Assembly (NCBI GenBank): GCA_902776645.1
Contig: CACYQT010000030.1
Span: 1-64,000 of the forward strand
Direction of reading: 5' to 3'
Length of the DNA: 64,000 nt
From: an uncultured bacterium
Lineage (GTDB): Bacteria > Verrucomicrobiota > Lentisphaeria > Oligosphaerales > Oligosphaeraceae
Every line of letters starts with the position of its first letter. The first letter of the stretch is position 1. Positions 53,844 to 62,532 of the stretch are shown in pieces. The translations under genes were made by a program, and so were the position numbers. The notes below the pieces were generated by a model. It ran no database searches. It saw nothing but the letters and a program-made list of their open reading frames with translations, and was not told the DNA's origin.

Positions 53844-56800
53844 ATGTACGAATCCAACCATTTTGCAAATCCGCCCGCGAAATATAAAGGCACGGACTTC
53901 TGGATGCTCAACGACGCGTTGTCCGACGACGAAATCGACTTCCAGCTGTCGGAGATGAAGGCGCAAGGCATCGCCTCCTTCATCGCGCGGACGTATATCG
54001 GCCTGAAATCGGACTATCCGGGCCCTGGCTTCAAGAAGCACATGCGGACAATCGTCGAATGCGCCCGAAAAAACGGTCTAAAAGTCTTCATTCAAGCAGG
54101 ATACATGCCGGAAGCCGTTTTGGACATGCCTGAGGAATACGCCTTGTGCAACATCAAGTCGATGCCATTGGCAGAAGCCGCAGACAATGGCGAAATTCTA
54201 GCGGAACTCGATGGGATTGCGTATGTTGCGGTGAACACGAAGACGTTTCTGGACATGATGAACAAAGACGCCATCATGTTTTATCTGAAGCAGTCCTACG
54301 AAGACATGTGGGCGGAATTCCAGCCGGATTTCGGCGGCGTCATCGAGTCGATCTGGGTCGACGAACCGTCGTACAGCCAAGCCGGACTGCCATGGAGCAA
54401 GACGTTGGTACAAGCTTTCTTGGACAAATGGGGCTATGATCTGAAGCCGAAAGTCCCGTTGCTTTTTCTGGACCGCGACGACTACCAGGCCGTCCGCTGC
54501 CATTACTGGCTGACGGTGCAGGAACTCCTTCGAAGCGCGTATTTTGTGCAGGTCCATGACTGGTGCAAGGCGCATCACATCCTTTTCAGCGGCCATCTGA
54601 TGATGGAGGACACGCTGTCGTCGCAATTGGCGCGGGCCGGCGCGACAATGCCTTATTATAAATATTTCGATATTCCTGGCATCGACTATCTTACGGCTGA
54701 GATGAACTGGCGGTGCTCTCCGTTGAAGGCGCGATCTCCGGGCCTTTCCGTGAATCCGGGCCTGTACACGACGCCGCTGCAATGCTGTTCGGCGGCCCGC
54801 CAGGCCGGCCAGGAGCAGATTCTGGCGGAAATGTACGGCGTCAGTTCGGAAAACATGACGTTCCGCTGCCAGCGGAACATGTTCGATCATTTCGCGAGTT
54901 TCGGCATCAACCACCGATCCGTCCACGGAATCTTCTATTCGCTCCGCGGCCGTGGCAAACGCGCCTATCCGCCGCACGTAAACTATTACCAGCCATATTG
55001 GAACGACTACAAGCAGATGACGGACTACTGCGGCCGCGTCAGCTATTTCATCAGCCAGGGACGGCCTGTCCGGGAGATTCTCGTCATCCATCCATTGACT
55101 TCCGCCGCCTGCGAACGGCGCGGCCCCAACAGCCCTGAAGGCCAGTCTCCGGCCATCGCCAGCCGTGACGCTGATTTGCTGAATCTTGAATGGCAACTGC
55201 TTGCGCATCAGATCGGCTTTGATTTCGGTGACGAGCAGACGCTCGAAGAATGGGGCGCCGTCATCCAATCCGACGATGGAAAACCATTGTTCAAAGTAGG
55301 GCAAATGACCTATCAAGCCGTTGTCCTGCCGAATCTTCTGACGATCGCCCCGTCGACATGGAAGCTTCTGAAAGCGTTCATGGCCAAAGGCGGCAAGGTG
55401 TTCGTTTATGGACAGGCACCCGCCCTTCTCCATGGCCGCCCCGCCCCTGAAATCGCCGCAAGTCTCTCCAGCGCAGATTATTCCGTTGAATACGGAGAAT
55501 TGGTCGAAAAGCTGCTGGCGACTCCGCGTGAATTCGATTTCACCTGCACGGACGACGCCACGCCCATTCTCATCAACTACCGCCGTGACGAACGATACCG
55601 TTATTTCTTCATCTTCAATTCTGACTGCCAAGCGGACAGAACAGGCGTTTTGACGTTGGACGGCAACTATTTGGGCACATTGCTCTCCGGAACGGGCGCC
55701 CCGCCCTGCTCCGTTGTCCGCCAAACTGAAAATGGCCGGACGTCCATGACGTTCACCATCCCAGCCGGTTCCGCCGTCATGCTGTTGGTGGAGAACGCTT
55801 TGGAGGCAGCCGCCCTGCCCGCCGCCGTCCCGTCCATTGCAACGACAAGCCAATTGGCCCTGCCCGCCAACTGGTCTCTTAAGCGTCTGCATCCCAATGC
55901 ATTGGTATTGGAATTCGCCCAATACAGAAAAGACGATGGCGACTTCTCGCCGGTCTATCCGATTCTCGCCATCCATGACATTCTGACGAAGGAGGACTAC
56001 GTCGGCCCGCTGACGCTGCGATATGTCTTCCATTCCGCCATTGCCGTGAAAGGCGCGAAACTGGCGTTGGAATCGCCGAAAGAGCAGACCGTCACGCTGA
56101 ACGGCATGGCGGCATCTTCTGAGCCAAACGGCTACTATTGGGACAAGTCGTTTGAAACAATAGACTTGCCTGATATATCCATCGGCGAAAATGTCCTGGA
56201 AGTTTCTCGCTCCTATCGACCGTTGGCGAAATTCAAGTCGTCCATTACATCACTTTTCGAGAATCTTCCGGGCGTCGAACTGGAGCAAATGGTCCTGATC
56301 GGCGATTTCGGCGTCTTTTCGCAACGCATGGCGACGAAGGGAAACGGAATCCGCATGAGCCATCTCTTTACCTTAAATAAAGAGAAAACGACCGTCCAGT
56401 CGGAACTGGTCGATCATGGATATCCGTTCTACACGGGAACGATGATTCTGTCGCAGTCCTTCAACGTGCCGCGAAACGTCGCTGGACGAGACGCAACCCT
56501 CCGGATCGAAGGGCTTTCCGCCTGCCTGGCCCGCGTCTTTTTGAACGATGAATACCGCGGCGTCATCGCCTGGGAGCCGCCTGAATTGTCGATCGGGCCG
56601 CTGAAGGATGGCGTCAACGAACTCCGTCTGGAGCTTGTCAACACGATCCGGAATCTCATCGGGCCATATCATCGGCCGAAAGGAGAATACGGCGAAGCAT
56701 GGGGCGGATATGGCTATCCGAACCTCCCGTGTCTTGGCGCGGTCGATGAAAATACCCGGAAAGTCATTCCGGACTGGCAGGACCATCGAATTCCGGACAC

Positions 56801-56873
56801 TAGTGCCTGGACTGAAGATTATATGTTGGTTCCGTTTGGTTTACAGAATGCATTCATTTTTATTCATGAATAG
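53844..56873 (+). CDS. GH106-like alpha-L-rhamnosidase-family glycosidase
   Basis: 1009 residues from ATG 53844, the first start beyond which the protein is family-like; an upstream TTG at 53670 is possible. No signal peptide. YKGTDFWMLNDALSDDEIDFQLSEMKAQGIASF opens the barrel as in GH106. IWVDEPSYSQ, FSGHLMMEDTLSSQLARAGATMPYY, QEQILAEMYGVSSENMTF and FDHFASFGINHRSVHGIFYS are the family's main blocks, with E and D candidates for catalysis among them. C-terminal beta-sandwiches (about 700-1000) include DVAGRDATLRIEGLSACLARVFLN-like jelly-roll strands. It likely acts on rhamnose-containing oligosaccharides. The heparinase-like gene follows after 45 bp. Confidence 0.7.
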   Translation: MYESNHFANPPAKYKGTDFWMLNDALSDDEIDFQLSEMKAQGIASFIARTYIGLKSDYPGPGFKKHMRTIVECARKNGLKVFIQAGYMPEAVLDMPEEYALCNIKSMPLAEAADNGEILAELDGIAYVAVNTKTFLDMMNKDAIMFYLKQSYEDMWAEFQPDFGGVIESIWVDEPSYSQAGLPWSKTLVQAFLDKWGYDLKPKVPLLFLDRDDYQAVRCHYWLTVQELLRSAYFVQVHDWCKAHHILFSGHLMMEDTLSSQLARAGATMPYYKYFDIPGIDYLTAEMNWRCSPLKARSPGLSVNPGLYTTPLQCCSAARQAGQEQILAEMYGVSSENMTFRCQRNMFDHFASFGINHRSVHGIFYSLRGRGKRAYPPHVNYYQPYWNDYKQMTDYCGRVSYFISQGRPVREILVIHPLTSAACERRGPNSPEGQSPAIASRDADLLNLEWQLLAHQIGFDFGDEQTLEEWGAVIQSDDGKPLFKVGQMTYQAVVLPNLLTIAPSTWKLLKAFMAKGGKVFVYGQAPALLHGRPAPEIAASLSSADYSVEYGELVEKLLATPREFDFTCTDDATPILINYRRDERYRYFFIFNSDCQADRTGVLTLDGNYLGTLLSGTGAPPCSVVRQTENGRTSMTFTIPAGSAVMLLVENALEAAALPAAVPSIATTSQLALPANWSLKRLHPNALVLEFAQYRKDDGDFSPVYPILAIHDILTKEDYVGPLTLRYVFHSAIAVKGAKLALESPKEQTVTLNGMAASSEPNGYYWDKSFETIDLPDISIGENVLEVSRSYRPLAKFKSSITSLFENLPGVELEQMVLIGDFGVFSQRMATKGNGIRMSHLFTLNKEKTTVQSELVDHGYPFYTGTMILSQSFNVPRNVAGRDATLRIEGLSACLARVFLNDEYRGVIAWEPPELSIGPLKDGVNELRLELVNTIRNLIGPYHRPKGEYGEAWGGYGYPNLPCLGAVDENTRKVIPDWQDHRIPDTSAWTEDYMLVPFGLQNAFIFIHE

Positions 56874-56918
56874 CATGATTGCAAATGATAGTTCAAAATT
56901 ATTTCAAAAAGGAGGCTT

Positions 56919-59816
56919 ATGAAAACGCGAAATATCTGGTTGTCATTGTTGCTGGCAGGAACGCTTTCCGCCGAAACCGCCATTGATTTGAAGAACGGTG
57001 ATTTTGAACAGAAGGGCGACGGATGGGATTACGGCAAGATGGTCTCCATCATCGAGGAGGCGCCGCACGGCGGTAAATTCTGCTTGAGGATTCTGGATGA
57101 ATCGCCGACGGAAGGCTCGTCGTGCCGTTCGACGGCCATGCCGGTCACGGTGGGCAAGACGTATGCCGTCCGTTTCTGGGCGCGAAACAACGCCAGACGC
57201 GGCGCCGTCGGCGTCTATATGCAGTTCCTCAACGATCGGAACAAGCAGTTGAACACGCCCCAGAATCACAATGAAGTCATTTTATCCGTTCCAAACACCA
57301 ATAATCAATGGCGCGAATACACGCTTGTCGGCCGTGCTCCGGAAGGCGCGGTGACATTGACCGTCTGGGTCCATTCCTTCAACGGAGCGACGGGGCAGAC
57401 GGACTTCGATGATTTCAGAGTGTCAGAACTATCACAAGAAGAGGAGCTTACCGTGAAAACCACCAATGTCGTCGCAGATAACAGCCCGAGATTTCCCGCC
57501 CTGTCGCAGGAACGTATCGCCGAAATCGCCGCCATGCTTCCGGACAAACCGGCAGGCAACGGCCCAGCAGCCTCCGACAGAAAGGCCTGGCAGCCGCTCT
57601 ATGAACTGCCGGAAGCCGCCGACATCATCAAACGCGCTGAAAGCCTAGTGGATACGCCGCCGACGGAACTGCCTGATGACGTGTATCTTGAGTTCACCCA
57701 GAACGGCAACCGACGCAATTTCGAACGCTTGCTTGGACAGCGCAACAGCCGTTTCACAACGCTTGGCCTGGCCGAAGCATTGGAATACAAAGGCCGTTTC
57801 CTGCCGCAGCTGGAACGCGATCTGGAGGCGTTGTTCAACTACCGTAGCTGGGTCATGCCCGCCCATGATGGCGGCCTTGAAAACTTCTATCAGAAGCGTT
57901 TTTATTCGGATCTTGGCTGCACGGCCATCTGCCGCGAGCTGGCGATCATCGACTGGTGGTTGCAGGACAAATTGAAGCCTGAAACGCGCAGACGGCTTCG
58001 TGAAGAAGTCCAAAAACGCATGATCGGCCCGTATCAGGAAGTCATCCGCAAAGGCGTTGTGACGGGCGGCCATTGGTGGTCCGTCGGCGGCAACAACTGG
58101 AACGCCGTCTGCACGAGCAACATGGTCGGAACCGCCCTTATCCTGTTGGACGACAAGATGGAACGTGCTGAAATACTCGCCGCCATGGAGAAATCCAATC
58201 CGATCTTTTTGAATGGTTTCACGCCGGACGGCAACTGCTCGGAAGGCATCGGCTATTGGAGCTACGGGTTCGGCCATTTCATGACCATGGGCGAAACGGT
58301 TTTGAATGCCACGAACGGCAAACTGAATATCTATGACGCTGATCCTGAGAAGATTGCGAAAGTCTGCGCCTACGCGCGGGACATCCAGATCGAATCGGGC
58401 ATCTGCCCCGCCTTCGCGGATTGCGGCGTCAACGGCCGCCCTGGCCAGACGACGCTGTTCTACATCCAACGCCGTTTCCCGGAGACGATGCTGCATCGCG
58501 AATATGTCACCCGTCCCATCAGCCGCGGGTTGACCGATCTCGGCCTGCTCGCCTTCACGGATGACAGCCAATATGCGGAGAAAGCCCCTGAAAAAGAGAC
58601 ATTTCCGAAGCGCAGCCTGTTTGCGGACGCCGGAATCTACATCGGCCGTTCCGACAACGACGACCCGCGCGGCACCTTCGGCATCGCCCTCAAAGCGGGC
58701 CACAACGCCGAACAGCACAACCATAACGACGTCGGCAGTTTCCTCATCAGCCGCAAGACGAAACGCTACTTTCTGGATCCCGGTAACGAAACCTACACGA
58801 AGACAACGTTTTCCAGCCAGCGCTATACGCGGGAGATGCTGAACAGCTTCGGCCATCCCGTCCCGATTGTGGACGGCCAGCTGCAGCCCGCCGGCGGCAA
58901 GGCGCGCGGAACCATCATCAATACGCTTTTCACGGATGACGTCGACACGGTCGTCATCGATATGAAGAACGCCTACTACCAAGTCGAAGCCTTGGCAAGT
59001 CTTGTCAGAACGTTCACGTTCGACCGGAAGAACTACGTCGTCACCGTCCGCGACGACGTTTACTTCATGGAACCGAAGACCTTCGGCACGGCGTTGATCA
59101 CCTACGACAAGATCTTCGAACGCCGCAAAGGCGAAATCGTCGCCTACGACGCGTTCGGCGGCCTGCAGGCCAACATCGACGTCACCGGCGGCGACTGGAC
59201 GCTTGAAAAACGTGAAATCGACACGATCAACGGCAACAAGCCGTTCCGCCTTGGCATCAATCTCAACCAGCCGGTCAAGAAGGCGACGGTCATCATCACG
59301 ATCAAACCCGTTGAATTGACCGACGACCTGCCCGGCTTCTACAGAGAGCCGGATATGAAGGCGTTAGACCCGCAGTTGGACAAGGCCGTCGCCGTCGAGG
59401 CGGAGGCTTTCAGCAAGCAGGAAAACGGCGAAGTCAACGTCGAACCGAAAGTCGGTGCCAGTGAAAAGGCCTTCAAAAATTGGGATATCGTCGGTCATCG
59501 TCTGACATGGACGTTCGACGTGAAGACGGCCGGCCGCTACGCCGTGCTCGTTCGCAGCTGCAACGCCTTCGCGGACGGCGTCGCCCGCAACGCCGCCATC
59601 GACGGCAAGCCGTTGAATGGCAAGGACAATCCGTTCCTCTTCCCCGGCACGGGAGGCTGGAGCAGCACGACCGATCAATGGAAGGACGCCTGGATGGCGG
59701 ACGGCGGCAAGCCTCTCGTTCTGGAACTGACCGCCGGCAAGCATGACCTTATGATGGAAAACGTTGACGGACGCGGACTTAACTTGGATTGGATCAAACT
59801 CGTTCCAGTCAAATAA
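56919..59816 (+). CDS. Secreted heparinase II/III-like polysaccharide lyase with two CBM-like domains
   Basis: 965 residues with AAGGAGG directly upstream and signal peptide MKTRNIWLSLLLAGTLSAE. Residues 20-170 are a jelly-roll CBM (LKNGDFEQKGDGWDYG, ending TDFDDFRVSE). The alpha/alpha-toroid domain (about 230-560) has WWSVGGNNWNAVCTSNMVGTAL. The central beta-sandwich has EQHNHNDVGSFLISR near residue 599, the metal and substrate histidine block of Hepar_II_III. A C-terminal CBM6/35-like domain covers about 825-965. It cleaves uronic-acid polymers by beta-elimination. Its neighbours are the GH106-like gene upstream and a sodium symporter downstream. Confidence 0.82.
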   Translation: MKTRNIWLSLLLAGTLSAETAIDLKNGDFEQKGDGWDYGKMVSIIEEAPHGGKFCLRILDESPTEGSSCRSTAMPVTVGKTYAVRFWARNNARRGAVGVYMQFLNDRNKQLNTPQNHNEVILSVPNTNNQWREYTLVGRAPEGAVTLTVWVHSFNGATGQTDFDDFRVSELSQEEELTVKTTNVVADNSPRFPALSQERIAEIAAMLPDKPAGNGPAASDRKAWQPLYELPEAADIIKRAESLVDTPPTELPDDVYLEFTQNGNRRNFERLLGQRNSRFTTLGLAEALEYKGRFLPQLERDLEALFNYRSWVMPAHDGGLENFYQKRFYSDLGCTAICRELAIIDWWLQDKLKPETRRRLREEVQKRMIGPYQEVIRKGVVTGGHWWSVGGNNWNAVCTSNMVGTALILLDDKMERAEILAAMEKSNPIFLNGFTPDGNCSEGIGYWSYGFGHFMTMGETVLNATNGKLNIYDADPEKIAKVCAYARDIQIESGICPAFADCGVNGRPGQTTLFYIQRRFPETMLHREYVTRPISRGLTDLGLLAFTDDSQYAEKAPEKETFPKRSLFADAGIYIGRSDNDDPRGTFGIALKAGHNAEQHNHNDVGSFLISRKTKRYFLDPGNETYTKTTFSSQRYTREMLNSFGHPVPIVDGQLQPAGGKARGTIINTLFTDDVDTVVIDMKNAYYQVEALASLVRTFTFDRKNYVVTVRDDVYFMEPKTFGTALITYDKIFERRKGEIVAYDAFGGLQANIDVTGGDWTLEKREIDTINGNKPFRLGINLNQPVKKATVIITIKPVELTDDLPGFYREPDMKALDPQLDKAVAVEAEAFSKQENGEVNVEPKVGASEKAFKNWDIVGHRLTWTFDVKTAGRYAVLVRSCNAFADGVARNAAIDGKPLNGKDNPFLFPGTGGWSSTTDQWKDAWMADGGKPLVLELTAGKHDLMMENVDGRGLNLDWIKLVPVK

Positions 59817-59822
59817 TCGTTC

Positions 59823-59852
59823 GGGAGGGGCATGCCGCTGCATGTCCCTCCC
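59823..59852. repeat. GC-rich 13-bp hairpin between lyase and symporter
   Basis: GGGAGGGGCATGC-cgct-GCATGTCCCTCCC, a 13-bp stem with one G-T pair, starts 6 bp after the lyase stop. It has GGGAGG/CCTCCC ends like the element at 48087-48136. A TTCCATTG tail on the plus strand makes it at most a weak terminator. Confidence 0.85.
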
Positions 59853-59899
59853 TTCCATTGTCTTGCATCCTTTGTCAAAATTCTCTCCATTCTTCTTCC

Positions 59900-61375
59900 A
59901 TGTCACCTTTGGATTTTTGTGTCTTCATCCTCTATCTTATTGGCGTTCTTTGCATTGGCTGGGCTTCCGCCCGCCATGCGGGAAAAGACGACGAATATTT
60001 TCTGGCAAGCCGCAGCATGGGCTGGCTGCCCATCGGCTTGTCCGTCATGGTGACATCGTTCAGCGCCATCAATTATCTGGCCATCCCCAGCGAGATCTTC
60101 GGATATGGCCTTTATGTCGTCGTATCGTTCCCCGTGTTTTTTCTTGCGGCATGGCCGATTTCGAAAATCTGGATGCCCTATTTTCATAACCTCCACGCCA
60201 CCAGCGTCTATGAAATATTGGAACGGCGATATGACGTGCGCGTCCGAAGCCTGGCCAGCGGCTTGTTCATCCTCTGGCGGTTCTTCTGGATGGCGACCGC
60301 CCTCTACGCTTCCGGCAAGATCATGGGGGCGCTGACGGGATGGCCGCAATGGCTGCTGATTCTTCTATGCGGATTGATCGCAACGGGTTACACGTTCATC
60401 GGCGGGATGCGTGCCGTCATGTGGACGGATGTCGCGCAATTCTTCGTCCTGTTCGGCGGAATCGCGCTTGGAACCGCCTTGTCGTTCCGCCAGAACGGGT
60501 TGGACGTATTCCGGCTGGCATTCGACGGTGGCCGCATGCAACCATTCGCGCCGTTGGACGGGAAGTTCTTCTCGCTTGATCCGCGAATCCGCATCACATT
60601 ATGGAGCGGCCTCATCGGAACTGCGGTGACGTTCATGGCCCGCTATGGCGCGGATCAAGTCGTCATGCAACGCTATCTGACGGCGAAAAGCCTGAAAGCG
60701 GCGCAGAAAGGCATCTGGCTGAACGCCTTGGCCTCTGTCGTGTCTTTGTCGCTTCTGGCGTTGTTCGGCATGGCGATTTATGCAAACGCCTGCCGCCTAG
60801 GGGCTTTTGCGGCGGACAACGGCCTGTCTCTACCCGCCGCGCAACGGCAGGCGATGGCGTTGAAGCAATTGTCGCTTCTGATCCGTTCGTTTCCGGCCGG
60901 CGTGGCCGGCCTGATCGTGGCGGGATTGCTGGCGGCGACTATGTCCAGCATCGATTCAGGCGTCAACGCCTGCACGGCCGCCTATGTGACGGATTTCCAG
61001 AAGCGGTTCCAATGGAGAATGATATCATCCAAATGGCTCACGTTGGCCATCGGCATCGTCTCGACTCTGCTGGCGTTGTTGCTGATTCCGGCCATTGGCA
61101 AGTCGAACAGCGTGTTCGCAATCGTCAACAAATTGGTAAACGGGCTGGGCAGCCCGTTGCTTTGTCTGATGCTGTTGGGCATGTTCAGCAAGAAGACGAA
61201 TTCCTCCGGCGTATTTGTCGGAGGAATTGTCGGCTTGTTCGCCAGTCTGGCCATCTCCTTCTGGCTGAAGCCGTTGGCGTTGCAGTACTACGCCGTCGCC
61301 AACCTTCTGGCCTGCATGGCGGCTTGCTATATATGTAGTTTTTTATGTGGAGCAATCTTAAAAAAATCAAGATGA
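59900..61375 (+). CDS. Sodium:solute symporter (SSS family)
   Basis: 491 residues from ATG 59900, which begins with the first membrane helix; no clear Shine-Dalgarno is seen. About 13 helices. LIGVLCIGWASARHAGKDDEYFLASRSMGWLPIGLSVMVTSFSAINYLAIPSEIFGYG is the SSS start, where S-x-x-S-A-I-N residues take part in the Na2 site. GYTFIGGMRAVMWTDVAQFFVLF and LIVAGLLAATMSSIDSGVNA are the other signature regions. It imports a sugar or organic acid with Na+. It directly follows the heparinase-like lyase, whose products it may carry. Its last 49 bp overlap the convergent PIN gene. Confidence 0.9.
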   Translation: MSPLDFCVFILYLIGVLCIGWASARHAGKDDEYFLASRSMGWLPIGLSVMVTSFSAINYLAIPSEIFGYGLYVVVSFPVFFLAAWPISKIWMPYFHNLHATSVYEILERRYDVRVRSLASGLFILWRFFWMATALYASGKIMGALTGWPQWLLILLCGLIATGYTFIGGMRAVMWTDVAQFFVLFGGIALGTALSFRQNGLDVFRLAFDGGRMQPFAPLDGKFFSLDPRIRITLWSGLIGTAVTFMARYGADQVVMQRYLTAKSLKAAQKGIWLNALASVVSLSLLALFGMAIYANACRLGAFAADNGLSLPAAQRQAMALKQLSLLIRSFPAGVAGLIVAGLLAATMSSIDSGVNACTAAYVTDFQKRFQWRMISSKWLTLAIGIVSTLLALLLIPAIGKSNSVFAIVNKLVNGLGSPLLCLMLLGMFSKKTNSSGVFVGGIVGLFASLAISFWLKPLALQYYAVANLLACMAACYICSFLCGAILKKSR

Positions 61376-62034
61376 TAATCTTTGAGTTGTTTATGGTGTT
61401 TTTCCAAAAGACAAGGTGCGAAGTCAAGCACATTTGAAATCAAGGAATCATAGGATTTATCATCCATATAAAGACCAGGAACATCTGAACTGAAAGCAAT
61501 CCAGAAATGCCTGTCTAAATCTTCTTGTAGATAAATCTTGAATCTTGGCGCTCCATACGGAACAGCAGACGCATTTTCATGCACTTCAAATGATGAGGAT
61601 GTGTTTTTCATCTTCATTTCCCTTATCAAATTGATAAATTCATCAGGAGTAATTGCGGGAACATTGCTTCGATCTTTAAAATCTTTGATATTGGCTGTGA
61701 TAATGTAATCAGCGTTGACGGAATGGGCGCAGCAATCTTGTAGATTATCCTCGAAGTCTTTGAGTTTCCTGTCTTTTATTGCTTGTAGAAGCATGTCTTT
61801 GTCTGTGTATGCGATTGTAAGTGATTCACACACTATCTTTAACCAATGATAACGCTGTTCAAGGGGATATCGCCTCAAAAGATACCAGAGAATGGAAAGC
61901 GAATGAAATGCAACAAAACCATCCAGTTGATTCTGTTTGCATTTATTCATGATGATTTTCGCTTCACTATTATATTTGTCTTCACGGCCTGTCAGATAAG
62001 TCAGGATGACATTTGTATCAAGCAGGATTTTCAT
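61327..62034 (-). CDS. PIN-domain protein fused to a DUF1902/HicB-like domain
   Basis: 235 residues. Residues 1-137 are a complete PIN nuclease: MKILLDTNVILTYL (D6), then D93, E95 and D96 in LKDFEDNLQDC, NADYIITANIKDF (N114, D118), and the closing VPAITPDEFI. Typical VapC toxins stop there. A further 98 residues include FKIYLQEDLDRHFWIAFSSD and VPGLYMDDKSYDSLI..VLDFAPCLLE, like the DUF1902/HicB partial RNase H fold found in antitoxins. Such a single-chain arrangement is unusual. The DNA is AT-rich compared with its neighbours. Its 3' end overlaps the symporter gene, and an 88-residue ORF is 9 bp upstream. Confidence 0.75.
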   Translation of the reverse strand: MKILLDTNVILTYLTGREDKYNSEAKIIMNKCKQNQLDGFVAFHSLSILWYLLRRYPLEQRYHWLKIVCESLTIAYTDKDMLLQAIKDRKLKDFEDNLQDCCAHSVNADYIITANIKDFKDRSNVPAITPDEFINLIREMKMKNTSSSFEVHENASAVPYGAPRFKIYLQEDLDRHFWIAFSSDVPGLYMDDKSYDSLISNVLDFAPCLLEKHHKQLKDYHLDFFKIAPHKKLHI

Positions 62035-62043
62035 AAGAATAGA

Positions 62044-62310
62044 TTAAAAATACTGTGGATATTTTTTTGACAAGACAGCTTCACGTGCGGTTTCAAGGTC
62101 TTCGATTGGATATTTTGCACATTCCTCTCTTAGCTTATCGCATTCCTGGACAAATCTTTCAAATATGTCTTTTGAAGAATATGAAAGATCCGGAACCTTG
62201 CCGGCTGTTTGACGGTCCGCAAGAATCTTTGACATGAATGCAATGACTTCCGTAAGTTCTTTAGGATAGAGCCGCTTCAGTAGATATAGCGCCCGTTGTT
62301 TTTCTGTCAT
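62044..62310 (-). CDS. Putative antitoxin partner of the PIN protein
   Basis: 88 residues from ATG 62310 (GGAGG 5 bp upstream; ATG 62322 would add four). It is helix-rich (KQRALYLLKRLYPKELTEVIAFMSKILADR) with a charged C-terminal half (FVQECDKLREECAKYPIEDL). Size and position, 9 bp upstream of a PIN gene, are those of a VapB-type antitoxin. No DNA-binding motif such as AbrB or ribbon-helix-helix is clear, and the family is not recognised. Confidence 0.65.
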   Translation of the reverse strand: MTEKQRALYLLKRLYPKELTEVIAFMSKILADRQTAGKVPDLSYSSKDIFERFVQECDKLREECAKYPIEDLETAREAVLSKKYPQYF

Positions 62311-62532
62311 GTTTTCCTCCATTTTTGAATTCTAACAAGAGTCATATATTTATGATAATACATGCAAACAGAAAATCAACTTTTTCTAATAAAAATATTA
62401 GATGAATAAAATGATATTTAAAAGAAAATCAGCATGAATAAAAGAGTATATCATGCCATGAAAATATCACAAGAGTATCCATCTGGAATAGCGATAGATA
62501 TCCTTATGATATATGATTGCAGGAAATGAATT

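Noticed and set aside
54198-56033. 611-codon minus-strand open frame
   Set aside because: Antisense to the GH106-like gene, no recognisable domain; the same holds for the 8446-10476 antisense frame.
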